From: Ruminococcus sp. HUN007
GTDB taxonomy: Bacteria > Bacillota > Clostridia > Oscillospirales > Ruminococcaceae
Reading direction: 5' to 3'
DNA: 64,000 nt
Assembly (NCBI RefSeq): GCF_000712055.1
Contig: NZ_JOOA01000002.1
Coordinates: 1,798,001-1,862,000 of the forward strand
The position numbers and the translations under genes were made by a program. Every line of letters begins with the position of its first letter. Position 1 is the stretch's first letter. Below, in pieces: positions 41,414-50,950 of the stretch. The notes below the pieces were generated by a model. That model was not told where the DNA came from. It saw only the letters and a program-made list of their open reading frames with translations, and searched no databases.

Positions 41414-42289
41414 ATGAGTGTAATTAATACAGATAAACTCACAAAACGCTATGGTAAATACCGCGGAATAACCGAACTGGACCTGAGAGTTGAAGAAGGC
41501 GAATTCTTCGGCTTTATAGGTCCTAACGGTGCCGGAAAATCAACTACCATAAGGACACTTCTCGGACTTATCAAACCAACCTCCGGCAGCGCACAGATAT
41601 TCGGAAAAGACATTGTTGCCGGACACAGAGAGATCCTTTCGGACATCGGATACATGCCGTCCGAAGCAAATTTCTACAGTTCCATGACAGCAGACGAAAT
41701 AATAAAGCTTTCCGCACGTTTAAGAAAAAAAGACTGCACTGCCGAGGCTTCACGCTTATGTGACCGGCTGGGCGTTGACAGAAAAAAGAAGGTCGAAGAG
41801 CTGTCACTCGGAAACAGGAAAAAGATATCTGTAGTCTGTGCCCTACAGCACAAACCGCGTCTCTGCATACTCGATGAACCTACCAGCGGACTTGATCCGC
41901 TCATGCAGAAGGAATTTTTCGATATTCTGAAAGAAAGAAATGCCGAAGGAAGCACGATAATGCTTTCCTCACACATCCTTTCAGAAATACAGAAAAACTG
42001 CACACGGGCTGCGATCATCAAGGAAGGCAGACTCATCGCTCTTGACAGCGTGGAGAATCTTTCGAAAACAGCTGCAAAACGTGTCACACTGCACGGCGTT
42101 ACAGCCATTCCGGAAGAACTTGAAACTGCAGATGCAAACGTCACCGGCAATTCGGTAAGCTTCCTCTACAACGGCGATATAAAAAAGCTTCTGTCAGTGC
42201 TCGGCACACTGCCGCTGACAGACATGACGATGACCGAACCGGATCTTGACGAGATCTTCATGCACTACTATCAGAAAGGCGGCGAATAA
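41414..42289 (+). CDS. ABC transporter ATP-binding protein
   Basis: The 291-residue ATPase has Walker A (GFIGPNGAGKSTTIRTLLGL), the signature ELSLGNRKKISV, Walker B (LCILDEPTSGLDP) and the His switch (MLSSHILSEI). It belongs to the ABC-2 export group. The permease begins 1 bp after its stop (TAAC ATG). It is likely regulated by the TetR protein upstream. The cargo is unknown; drug or lipid export is typical. Confidence 0.94.
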   Translation: MSVINTDKLTKRYGKYRGITELDLRVEEGEFFGFIGPNGAGKSTTIRTLLGLIKPTSGSAQIFGKDIVAGHREILSDIGYMPSEANFYSSMTADEIIKLSARLRKKDCTAEASRLCDRLGVDRKKKVEELSLGNRKKISVVCALQHKPRLCILDEPTSGLDPLMQKEFFDILKERNAEGSTIMLSSHILSEIQKNCTRAAIIKEGRLIALDSVENLSKTAAKRVTLHGVTAIPEELETADANVTGNSVSFLYNGDIKKLLSVLGTLPLTDMTMTEPDLDEIFMHYYQKGGE

Positions 42290-42290
42290 C

Positions 42291-43079
42291 ATGACAGTTT
42301 ACGCATGCGACATGAAAAGGAATTTACGATCACTTATAATCTGGAGCCTGGCGGTAGGCGGCATGATAATGATATGCATACTGATGTTTCCGGGAATGAA
42401 AAACGAAACTGAAAAAATGGGAGCTATGTTCTCCAACATGGGAAGCTTTACTGCAGCCTTCGGAATGGATAAGCTTGATTTCGGTCAGCTTATGGGATTC
42501 TACGGCATCGAATGCGGAAACACTCTCGGTATCGGCGGCGGAATGTTTGCCGCTCTTGCAGGAATTTCCGCACTTGCAAATGAAGAAAAGGAACACACGG
42601 CAGAATTTCTTCTCACCCACCCTGTAAGCCGCGGATCAGTAATTATACAGAAACTCATTGCCGCACTTACTGAAGTTCTGGTACTGAATATATTCGTCAC
42701 TGCAGTAAGTCTCGTTACCGCAGCGGCTGCAGGCGAAAGCTTTGACATGAAGAGCTTCACGCTGATCCACATCGCCTTCTTTGTTCTGCAGGCTGAAATA
42801 TGCTGTATCGCGTTCGGTATTTCCGCATTCATAAAACGCGGAAGTCTCGGCATCGGTCTGGGACTTGCACTGGCAATGTACTTCCTCAATCTGCTGTGCA
42901 ACATGAGTGAAGACGCAGAATTTCTGAAATTCATAACACCGTATGCCTATGCCGAACCGAGCAGCATAATAGCTGACAAAGAGATCGACTGCGTACTTAT
43001 GGCTGCCGGTTTATGCATAGCTGCAGCCGGTGCTGTAACAGCATTCATAAAGTACAGCAGAAAGGACATAGCTTCATAA
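42291..43079 (+). CDS. ABC-2 type transporter permease
   Basis: The 262-residue membrane protein has about six helices (LIIWSLAVGGMIMICILMF, FAALAGISALANEEKEHTAE, VLVLNIFVTAVSLVTAAAAG, LGIGLGLALAMYFLNLL, CVLMAAGLCIAAAGAVTAF). The conserved EEKEHTAEFLLTHPVSR loop is typical of the ABC-2 (YhaP/NatB-like) permeases. It partners the preceding ATPase. Confidence 0.9.
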   Translation: MTVYACDMKRNLRSLIIWSLAVGGMIMICILMFPGMKNETEKMGAMFSNMGSFTAAFGMDKLDFGQLMGFYGIECGNTLGIGGGMFAALAGISALANEEKEHTAEFLLTHPVSRGSVIIQKLIAALTEVLVLNIFVTAVSLVTAAAAGESFDMKSFTLIHIAFFVLQAEICCIAFGISAFIKRGSLGIGLGLALAMYFLNLLCNMSEDAEFLKFITPYAYAEPSSIIADKEIDCVLMAAGLCIAAAGAVTAFIKYSRKDIAS

Positions 43080-43117
43080 ATATAAAAAAACGGCTCATAC
43101 TGAACCGGAAAAAGAAG

Positions 43118-43156
43118 CAGGGCATGACCTCACTTTACGCAGGTCATGCCCTGTTT
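43118..43156. terminator. Bidirectional terminator, GGCATGAC type
   Basis: CAGGGCATGACCT and its exact inverse enclose a ten-base loop (CACTTTACGC), followed by T-rich DNA. It closely matches the one at 38,718. Confidence 0.82.
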
Positions 43157-43256
43157 ATCATTTTTCTCCACGCTGATATCGTCAGGCTGTTTTTCCGCCG
43201 AACTTATTCTTTATCTTATTACGTTCACTGTAATTGCAGCTGAAACCGATATGAGA

Positions 43257-44661
43257 TCAGCGCATTTTTTTAAGATAATCCTTGGTTTCCGAGGAAACCA
43301 CTCCCGAAAGGAGTATGAGAGCTATGACGTTCGGAACTGCCATGAGTCCGTTGAAAATGTCTGCAATATTCCATACAGCTTCAACTGTCAGATACGGACC
43401 GATAAAAACTGCAAGTACATAGACCACACGGTAGATCATTGTGATCCTTTTGTCTGAACCGGTAAGATAGGAAAGGCATCGTTCAGAGTAGTAATTCCAT
43501 CCGAGAATAGTTGTAAATGCGAATACTGCAAGACATGCCATAAGCATGAAGGATGACACCTTTGCCGGAAACGGAAGGCCGTAGTTAAAAGCATCGGTAG
43601 TGACCGCAACCCCTTCAAGCCCTTTGTTCCAGCTGCCTGCCATTACTATTGACAAACCGGTCATGGTACATACAATAATGGTATCGATAAATGTTCCGGT
43701 CATTGTAACAAGACCCTGACGGACAGGTTCATTTGTCTTTGCCGCAGCTGCAGCGATAGGTGCGGAACCGAGGCCGGCTTCGTTTGAAAAAATACCGCGG
43801 GCAACACCGTTACGCATGGAAAGCATCATGACTGAAAATCCGGCAGCACCGCCAAGTGCAGGACGCAGACCGAATGCACTTTTCACGATCTCTGCGACAG
43901 CAGCCGGTATTTCTGTTACATGAGTAAAAACAATAATGAGACAGCTGAGAACATAAGTAACGATCATTACAGGAACGACTACCTCAGTTACCGATGCTAT
44001 TCTCTTTAATCCGCCTATGGTAATAAGTGCGACAGCCAGTGTTATAACCAGTCCGGCAATAATAGTCGTAAGTGTGTAATCACGGCCGAAAATATTCAGA
44101 CTGCATGCTGCATCAGGATCAAAAAAGTTGTTTGCAGCAGATGTTATACCGTTTATCTGGGTTATAGTTCCTATACCCATAAGTCCGGCGCACAGGCCGA
44201 ATACTGCAAAGCATTTTCCAAGCCAGCGGAACTTTTTTTCCCAGACCGTTTTCGATGTAGTAGAAAGGACCGCCGAGATAGTTTGAATTGCCGTCAACTG
44301 TACGGTATTTTATAGCCAGCAGACCCTCGGCATACTTTGTTGCCATACCGAAAAAGGCCGCGATCTCCATCCAGAAAAGCGCTCCCGGTCCGCCGGCAGC
44401 TATGGCAGTGGCAACCCCGACAATGTTTCCCGTTCCAACGGTTGCGGACAGCGCAGTACAAAGTGCGGCAAAGCTTGAAACCTCACCTTTTCCCTCTTCC
44501 TCATCCTTCACCATGTACTTCAGTGCAAGACCGAGCTTACGGACCTGAAGGAAACCCGTACGAACTGAAAGAAGAATTCCGCAGAAAATTATGAGCAGTA
44601 TGAGAGGCAATCCCCAGACGTAACCGTCTATTTCAGATATGATATTGTTTATAGTTTCCAT
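43257..44661 (-). pseudogene. Sodium:alanine/glycine symporter (AGCS family), frameshifted in this sequence
   Basis: The protein imports small amino acids with sodium. Two overlapping frames give it: 44661 to about 44,235 (SSFAALCTALSATVGTGNIV, GVATAIAAGGPGALFWMEIA, YLGGPFYYIENGLGKK) and from there to 43257 (FRWLGKCFAVFGLCAGLMGI, FSNEAGLGSAPIAAAAAKTN). They meet at seven T at 44,233-44,239; with six, a normal protein of 467 residues with about eleven helices results. The extra base is likely a sequencing error. Confidence 0.9.
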
Positions 44662-44807
44662 TTAATACTCCTGTCACAGTTATTTCCGGCAGCACTGAAA
44701 AAAGTCAGCGTTCTGCACACGTACACTTTACTATTATAACCCGAAACCGCTTCACTATTCAAGTAGTTTTATACGGAACACTGATCAAATCGAAATCCGG
44801 ATACATA

Positions 44808-44836
44808 TTGCATTCTGTAGATCTTTGAGGTATAAT
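44808..44836 (+). promoter_or_regulatory. Promoter of the DctP/HD-GYP operon
   Basis: TTGCAT (44808-44813) and TATAAT (44831-44836) are 17 bp apart, 80 bp before the first gene. A partial MITE end (GGAACACTGATCAAAT) lies at 44,775-44,790. Confidence 0.8.
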
Positions 44837-44916
44837 AAATGTGTATATACTGAACGGTAAAACAGCACAAACAGCATTACTGTCTGTTTGTACGCTGATA
44901 CAGAGGGGGATTATTT

Positions 44917-45981
44917 ATGGGGAACAGATACAGGATTGTCAAAAGAGCATTTATCTGTTTTCTGGCTGCCGGAGCACTGAGTCTGTGCGGCTGCAAAGGA
45001 ACGGAACCGGGCAGTGCGGACAGCATTGCGGTCACTGAAGAAGAAACAGAAAAGATATCATTTCCCATAATGATAGAAGTCGGATATTCAACTGACAGAA
45101 GTGACCCGCGCGGTGTTTCACTTGAAGATTTCAAGAAAAACGTTGAAAGGGAATCAAACAGCAATATACGCATAAACATTCATCCGTGCGGTGACGCCGG
45201 AAGTGATTCCGAACTTATCGGAAAAATGATCACCGGCGACATTGACATGACCGTTTCAAGTGCCGGCAACTACGCCACATACGCAACTCGTCTTGGAGTA
45301 ACGGCTCTTCCGTTTCTGTTTGAGGATTTTGAATCAGCGTGGGCATTTGTTGACAGCGACACGATGGAGGACATCGGCAAGGATCTCGAAGTCTACAACA
45401 TGCATATTCTCAGCTGGTTCGACAACGGTTTCCGCTGCGTTACGACCTCTGAAAAGAAAGGTCCGGTACGAAACTGTGAGGATATGAAATCCCTTCACAT
45501 ACGCACTCCGGACAATCACATCGTTATCGAAGCCATGAAAGCTCTCGGCGCTGATCCGGAAGTTTATCCTTTCGCGGAACTGAAACAGGCACTTAAGGAA
45601 GACAAGTTCGAAGCACAGGAAAATCCGATACCTGTTATTTACACAAACCATCTGTACGAAGTGCAGAAATACCTGTCTGTAACAAATCACAGTTACGATG
45701 CTATGCCGCTGACTATAAGAAGTGATCTCTGGAAGCAGATACCGGAGGAATATAAGAAAATACTGAACGAGCAGGCTGCCGCCGCACAGAAACAGGACCG
45801 TGAACTCGTAAAGCAGCAGACAAAAGATCTCGTAGCAGCTCTTCAGAATAAAGGAATGGAAATAGTATATCCGGAACTCAGGCCGTTCAAGGAAGCTACA
45901 TCAGATGTCATCGACAAATTCAGCGTTTCCTACGGCTCGGAACTACTTGATATGATCGGGGATTACAGGAATGAACACTAA
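44917..45981 (+). CDS. TRAP-type solute-binding lipoprotein (DctP family)
   Basis: The 354-residue protein has a lipobox (LAAGALSLCGC). Residues of about 45-350 form a DctP-type binding fold: VGYSTDRSDPRGVSLEDFKK, MITGDIDMTVSSAGNYATYA, LPFLFEDFESAWAF, and the substrate-binding arginine in LHIRTPDNHIVIEAMKALGA, then FEAQENPIPVIY. TRAP transporters need DctQ and DctM membrane parts; none lie here. Instead, the next gene overlaps it by 11 bp and encodes a membrane sensor. I therefore infer a sensing role for the binding protein. GGGGG precedes the ATG. Confidence 0.88.
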   Translation: MGNRYRIVKRAFICFLAAGALSLCGCKGTEPGSADSIAVTEEETEKISFPIMIEVGYSTDRSDPRGVSLEDFKKNVERESNSNIRINIHPCGDAGSDSELIGKMITGDIDMTVSSAGNYATYATRLGVTALPFLFEDFESAWAFVDSDTMEDIGKDLEVYNMHILSWFDNGFRCVTTSEKKGPVRNCEDMKSLHIRTPDNHIVIEAMKALGADPEVYPFAELKQALKEDKFEAQENPIPVIYTNHLYEVQKYLSVTNHSYDAMPLTIRSDLWKQIPEEYKKILNEQAAAAQKQDRELVKQQTKDLVAALQNKGMEIVYPELRPFKEATSDVIDKFSVSYGSELLDMIGDYRNEH

Positions 45982-48900
45982 TCGGGGAAAAATAAGATCA
46001 GCTTTTGCTGTCAGTGCAGTTCTTTCTGTACTTGCAGTTCTGACCCTACTGATCAGCACGACACTTTCTTCATCACTGTCTTTTGCAGATACCCCTGCCG
46101 GAGACAGTGATACGCATTTACACGGAGGTACTGCTGCCGTAACGGGAAAGTTACAGGATCACGGTTTTTCCGCCAGACTTTACAATTCAGAAAACGGTCT
46201 TCCGACTTCGGATGCAAACACCGTATTTACCTCAGATGACGGATTCATCTGGATCGGCGGATACAGCGGCCTCATACGCTATGACGGCACATCGTTCGTC
46301 AGACAGGATTCCACTGACGGCATAACAAGTGTAAACGTCATCTTCGAGGACAGCAAAGGCCGAATGTGGATCGGCACAAACGACAACGGTATCGTCATGA
46401 CCGAAGGAAGCAGCTCGGTACACTACACTTACAAAGAGGGTCTGCGCTCATCATCAATACGCTGTATCACAGAGGATGCTGAGGGCAATATTCTCATCGG
46501 CTCAACATACGGCATCTATTACATAGACAGCGAAATGAAGCTCCATGATCTGAAGGAGCCGCAGATCTACACGACTTATATAAACCAGATCTTTTCAGAT
46601 GAAAACGGCACGATTTACGGTGCAGCCAAAAACGGCTCGGTATTCTGTATAGAAGATCTTCACCTGAAAGAATTCTACAGCGGAAACGCCCTGGAATCAG
46701 GCGATATTTCAGCCGTTTATCCCGTTCCGGACAGTCCGGGAAAAATTTATCTTGCCTCGAACGCCGGATACATTTACGAGGGAGACTTTACAAACGGACT
46801 GAAAAACCTCCGCACGATACTTGACCCGCACGGTGACGGGCCGCACATACGCGGAAACATCAACCGCATTACATATGTAGGCGGATATCTGTGGGTGCTT
46901 ACAGAAAACGAGATCGGTTACTTTGATGAAAGCGAACAGATATGCGTTCCCGATAACCTTCCTATGACAAGCGGCATAACCAGTCTTGTCGAAGACTACG
47001 AAGGCAATCTCTGGGTTGCCTCCACACGTCAGGGTGTAATGAAGATCGTTTCCAACCAGTACACTGACATTACCGAGGAGGCAGGCCTCGATCATCTCGT
47101 TGTGAATGCTTCCTGCTTCCGTAACGGCGTGATGTACATAGGAACTGACCTCGGACTGCAGATAATCGGTTCAGACAACCGAAAGACCGAAAACGAGCTT
47201 ACCGAATATATCGGCAATGCACGTATTCGCTGCATTATGACCGACAAAAAGAACGATCTCTGGATATCAACATATTCAAACGATCTCGGACTGATATGCT
47301 GCACCTCGGCGGGAAAGATCATTTCCTTCACCGAAAATGACAATCTTGCATCCAACCGTGTCCGCTGCACCGCTTTCACACCGGACGGCTCCGTACTTGC
47401 CGGAACGGATGACGGCCTGTCGGTAATAAAGGACGGAAAAGTAATACGAAACATAAGTTCTGATTCAGGAATAAGCACGCCTGTCATACTCACGGCTCTT
47501 TGCGGAAGTGACGGATGCTGGTATCTCGGAACAGACGGCGGCGGCATTTTTGTCATCGACGGAAACCGTATCTCAAAACTGGGACGTGAGAACGGGCTCA
47601 CAAGCGACGTTATAATGCGTATCCGTGAAGACAAGGAGCGCGGACTTTACTGGATCGTCACCTCAAACTCCATCCAGTACCTGAAAGACGGCGTCATAAA
47701 ATCAGTGGAGAACTTTCCTTACAGCAACAACTACGATCTGTTCTTCGACAGCAACGGAAAAATGTGGACACTTTCATCCAACGGCATATATGTAGCCGAT
47801 GCAGAGGACGTACTGTCAGGAAATAAATTTGAATATCTTTTCTACGATACTTCAAACGGTCTGCCAAGCGTTCCGACCGGAAATTCGTACAGCAGCACTG
47901 ACAGCCGGGGAAACCTGTTCATATCATGCAGAACAGGAGTTACGCGAGTGAACATGGACCACTATTTTGAACAGTCCGGCACAGTAAAATTCTCTGTTCC
48001 GTACATTGAAGCCGACGGCATAAAATACTATCCTGACCAGTCGGGTACAATAAAACTTCCGTCAGCTGCCAATACAGTTACCGTGTACTGCCACGTTCTC
48101 ACCTACACTCTTCAGAATCCGAAAATCCAGTATTTTCTCGACGGAATGGATAATGAACCGACCACTGTAAGGAAATCGGAAATGGAGCCGGTCAGATACA
48201 CCAATCTTAAAGGGAAACCGTACGTCTTCGACCTTTCACTGCTGGACAACACAAACCAGATACAGCAGAAATTCAGCATAAATGTCGTCAAGGAGAAAAA
48301 GATACATGAGCATATCTGGTTCCCGTGGGTATGCGTTATACTTGGTCTGGTCGCACTTGAGGAAATATCGCGTCTGTACGTAAAGAGAAGAACTTCCTAC
48401 TACCGTAAACGTGACAGAGAAAGCAAGACCTTCGTCCGTGAGATGATAGAAGCGTTCGCAAAAACGATCGATATGAAGGACAAGTACACAAACGGTCATT
48501 CCAAACGCGTCGCAAACTACACTGCAATGCTGACACGCGAACTCGGCTGCGATGAAGACACCGTCGAAAAGTACTACAACATTGCTCTCCTTCATGATAT
48601 AGGAAAAATCGGCATACCGGCTGAAGTTCTGAACAAACCGGGCAAACTCACAGACAAGGAATACTCTGTCATACAGTCACACTCCACACTCGGATACAGT
48701 GTACTGAAAGACATAAGCATCATGCCGGAACTGGCCACCGGTGCACATTCCCATCATGAACGTCCGGATGGAAAGGGTTATCCGCAGCATCTGAAAGGCG
48801 GTGAAATACCACGTGTTGCGCAGATAATCGCAGTCGCCGACTGCTTTGACGCCATGTACTCCAACAGACCGTACCGTGACCGCATGAATTTTGATAAAGC

Positions 48901-49066
48901 CGTTTCCATTATAAAGGAAGTATCCGGCACACAGCTCACAACAGACGTTGTCGAAGCATTCCTGCGACTGGTGGAAAAAGGTGAATTCCGCGACCCGAAC
49001 GACAAGGGCGGAGGTTCCACTGAAAACATTGACAACATACACGAAAAATACGGAATGAGCAAATAA
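45971..49066 (+). CDS. Two-component-type beta-propeller sensor with HD-GYP output
   Basis: The 1031-residue protein has an N-terminal helix (AFAVSAVLSVLAVLTLLIST), then two beta-propellers of Reg_prop repeats (DDGFIWIGGYSGLIRYDG, SKGRMWIGTNDNGI, EGNLWVASTRQGVM, GCWYLGTDGGGIFVIDG, about 70-675), a Y_Y_Y domain (about 690-770), a membrane helix (HIWFPWVCVILGLVALEEIS), and an HD-GYP domain (about 830-1010: NIALLHDIGKIGIPAEVLN, HHERPDGKGYP). HD-GYP enzymes degrade cyclic di-GMP or related dinucleotides. A hybrid with histidine kinase is the usual form; direct HD-GYP output is less common. It overlaps the DctP-type gene by 11 bp. Confidence 0.93.
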   Translation: MNTNRGKIRSAFAVSAVLSVLAVLTLLISTTLSSSLSFADTPAGDSDTHLHGGTAAVTGKLQDHGFSARLYNSENGLPTSDANTVFTSDDGFIWIGGYSGLIRYDGTSFVRQDSTDGITSVNVIFEDSKGRMWIGTNDNGIVMTEGSSSVHYTYKEGLRSSSIRCITEDAEGNILIGSTYGIYYIDSEMKLHDLKEPQIYTTYINQIFSDENGTIYGAAKNGSVFCIEDLHLKEFYSGNALESGDISAVYPVPDSPGKIYLASNAGYIYEGDFTNGLKNLRTILDPHGDGPHIRGNINRITYVGGYLWVLTENEIGYFDESEQICVPDNLPMTSGITSLVEDYEGNLWVASTRQGVMKIVSNQYTDITEEAGLDHLVVNASCFRNGVMYIGTDLGLQIIGSDNRKTENELTEYIGNARIRCIMTDKKNDLWISTYSNDLGLICCTSAGKIISFTENDNLASNRVRCTAFTPDGSVLAGTDDGLSVIKDGKVIRNISSDSGISTPVILTALCGSDGCWYLGTDGGGIFVIDGNRISKLGRENGLTSDVIMRIREDKERGLYWIVTSNSIQYLKDGVIKSVENFPYSNNYDLFFDSNGKMWTLSSNGIYVADAEDVLSGNKFEYLFYDTSNGLPSVPTGNSYSSTDSRGNLFISCRTGVTRVNMDHYFEQSGTVKFSVPYIEADGIKYYPDQSGTIKLPSAANTVTVYCHVLTYTLQNPKIQYFLDGMDNEPTTVRKSEMEPVRYTNLKGKPYVFDLSLLDNTNQIQQKFSINVVKEKKIHEHIWFPWVCVILGLVALEEISRLYVKRRTSYYRKRDRESKTFVREMIEAFAKTIDMKDKYTNGHSKRVANYTAMLTRELGCDEDTVEKYYNIALLHDIGKIGIPAEVLNKPGKLTDKEYSVIQSHSTLGYSVLKDISIMPELATGAHSHHERPDGKGYPQHLKGGEIPRVAQIIAVADCFDAMYSNRPYRDRMNFDKAVSIIKEVSGTQLTTDVVEAFLRLVEKGEFRDPNDKGGGSTENIDNIHEKYGMSK

Positions 49067-49067
49067 A

Positions 49068-49111
49068 AACAAGGGCGTATACGGATGTGTTCCGTGTACG
49101 CCCTTGTTTTA
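49068..49111. terminator. Bidirectional terminator
   Basis: AACAAGGGCGTA pairs with TACGCCCTTGTT around an inner ACGG/CCGT stem. It lies between the convergent sensor and yitT genes. Confidence 0.85.
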
Positions 49112-49945
49112 TCTCAGTATTTCATCAATTGTCGAGACCGTACTGAAGGTTCCCTTGTTTCTCGAAATGATCTCTCTTAAAGCCTGAAGCTCGAAATAGC
49201 TTATGTAGCAGATGAGTGTCGTATTTTCACCGGCTATAGCACCGCGCGAATCCATGATGGTGCATGTTTTGTTCAGCTTTTCCTTGATCTCGTTTACTAT
49301 TGCATCAGCATCCTTGGTGATAATAGTAACCTGCTTTATCGATTCAAAATGATCAGTAAAATGATCGATCACCGCTGTCGCAACGATATACACAAGCAGA
49401 CTTAAAAGTGCTGCATTTCTGTTCAGTTTAAGGAACACTACGGAATAGACGCACACATTGAATCCTATCAGTATCGGACTCATGCTGTAGTTTCGTCCCG
49501 TTTTGTTGTAAAGTCTGCTCACTATGATATTGGCGAGTATCTCTGAACCGTCGATGCAGCCTCCGCTGCGCAGTATCATCGACAGGCCCGCTCCGAGAAT
49601 TGCTCCTCCGAAGGCCACCGCCAGAAAATGCTCGGTATTAAGTTCAAACGGGATCTTTTCAAAAAATTCAAGTGACACGGTATATACCACCGAACCGGCG
49701 AGCGCCTTGACCATAAACGATTTTCCCAGAAAAACAAAGCCTGCCAGAAGAAACGGTATAAACACTCCGATAACGCAGAGTGAAAGACTATAGCCTGTAA
49801 ACTTGTTTATCAGTATTCCTATTCCGGCTGTTCCGTAATCTATAGCGTCATTGGGAATGAGTATGCAGGCAACAGAAAAACCTGCAAGCAGTGCTCCTGT
49901 AGCTATAAGTACATAATCCATTATCAGCCTGAAATTTTTTTTCAT
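49109..49945 (-). CDS. YitT family membrane protein with DUF2179 domain
   Basis: The 278-residue protein has five or six membrane helices in the first 200 residues (DYVLIATGALLAGFSVACIL, FLAVAFGGAILGAGLSMILR) with the family signature GGCIDGSEILANIIV. A cytoplasmic DUF2179 domain follows (QVTIITKDADAIVNEIKEKL, RGAIAGENTTLICYI). It is common in firmicutes and its substrate is unknown. I chose ATG 49945; an ATG at 49969 lacks a ribosome site. Confidence 0.9.
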   Translation of the reverse strand: MKKNFRLIMDYVLIATGALLAGFSVACILIPNDAIDYGTAGIGILINKFTGYSLSLCVIGVFIPFLLAGFVFLGKSFMVKALAGSVVYTVSLEFFEKIPFELNTEHFLAVAFGGAILGAGLSMILRSGGCIDGSEILANIIVSRLYNKTGRNYSMSPILIGFNVCVYSVVFLKLNRNAALLSLLVYIVATAVIDHFTDHFESIKQVTIITKDADAIVNEIKEKLNKTCTIMDSRGAIAGENTTLICYISYFELQALREIISRNKGTFSTVSTIDEILR

Positions 49946-50091
49946 GTTTCCGTCAGCCTTCCTGTACATTTTCGGCGAATCTGCCTGTTATTTATATTAA
50001 TTATATTATGTTTTGATTTTTATGTCAACTCTGAGAAACACCGGACGATCACGCATTTTCACATGGAAGGCAGAGAATCTTCTGTAAATTA

Positions 50092-50120
50092 TTGAAGTCT
50101 GTCAGTAAAAATGTTAAAAT
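50092..50120 (+). promoter_or_regulatory. Promoter upstream of the cyclase gene, before a MITE-like element
   Basis: TTGAAG (50092-50097) and TAAAAT (50115-50120) are 17 bp apart. A complete MITE-like element lies between this promoter and the gene, so the leader RNA would contain it. Confidence 0.6.
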
Positions 50121-50127
50121 ATATTCA

Positions 50128-50245
50128 TTAGGGGAACGCTGATTTATTCATAAATCAGCGTGTGGCTCCGGGGCGAAGCCACGCAAATCCCACCTCCGGA
50201 AATCCGGCAAATCCTGATTTCCGGTTTAATCAGTGTTTCCTTAAG
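50128..50245. repeat. MITE-like element with terminal inverted repeats
   Basis: It runs from TTAGGGGAACGCTGATT to AATCAGTGTTTCCTTAAG. The order and sequence of hairpins match the element at 41,256 (TGATTTATTCATAAATCA; GGCTCCGGGGCGAAGCC; GGAAATCCGG with its inverse). It is non-coding. Confidence 0.85.
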
Positions 50246-50275
50246 TATTTTCAGAAACTTATGGAGGGATTATAA

Positions 50276-50857
50276 ATGATCATAGACATTTCACAGGAAG
50301 TGTTCACCTGTAATGTATTTCCGGGAGATCCGCAGCCGGTAAGAAATCAGGTAATGAAAATTTCAGACGGCGAAATATGTAATCTGACCGAAATACAGAT
50401 GTGTGCACACAACGGAACACACGTCGATGCACCGTACCACTTTATCGACAGCGGAAGAACAATTGATCAGATGGGGCTGGATCCGTACGTTGGCAGGTGC
50501 TACGTTGCCAGACACACCGGTGACGTTACTGCCGCAGATGCCGGCAGCATAATGGAAAAAGCAAATGCCGCTGATGCTGCCGAACGAATACTCATTGCCG
50601 GAAAGGCAACTGTAACAGCAGATGCCGCAAAGGTGTTTGCCGAAGCGGGCGTAAAACTGCTCGGAAATGAAAGCCAGACGGTAGGCCCGGAAGATGCGCC
50701 GAAGGAAGTGCATCTCATTCTTCTCGGATCAGAAGTCGTGCTTCTTGAAGGAGTTGTACTGAAAAGCGTGGAGGAAGGCAGTTATTTTCTGAGTGCCGCT
50801 CCGCTTAATCTCGGAGGCAGCGACGGTGCACCATGCAGAGCTTATCTTATAAAATAA
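50276..50857 (+). CDS. Cyclase family protein (kynurenine formamidase-like)
   Basis: The 193-residue protein has the metal motif of the family, AHNGTHVDAPYHF (HxGTHxDxPxH), near residue 43, an opening IIDISQEVFTCNVFPGDP and a late ESQTVGPEDAP with the conserved active region. The family hydrolyses amides such as N-formylkynurenine or isatin; the substrate here is not evident. Length and motifs are complete. GGAGG precedes the ATG. A terminator follows. Confidence 0.87.
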   Translation: MIIDISQEVFTCNVFPGDPQPVRNQVMKISDGEICNLTEIQMCAHNGTHVDAPYHFIDSGRTIDQMGLDPYVGRCYVARHTGDVTAADAGSIMEKANAADAAERILIAGKATVTADAAKVFAEAGVKLLGNESQTVGPEDAPKEVHLILLGSEVVLLEGVVLKSVEEGSYFLSAAPLNLGGSDGAPCRAYLIK

Positions 50858-50897
50858 ACACTTTATAACACCGAAAACTTTACCGTAAAGACGAAAA

Positions 50898-50946
50898 ACC
50901 CCTTAAGCAGACGTATACTGACCGTTCTGCTTAAGGGGTCATTTGT
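50898..50946. terminator. Bidirectional terminator
   Basis: ACCCCTTAAGCAGA and its exact inverse (14-bp arms) lie between the cyclase gene and the spermidine synthase-like gene, which converge. Confidence 0.88.
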
Positions 50947-50950
50947 TTTA

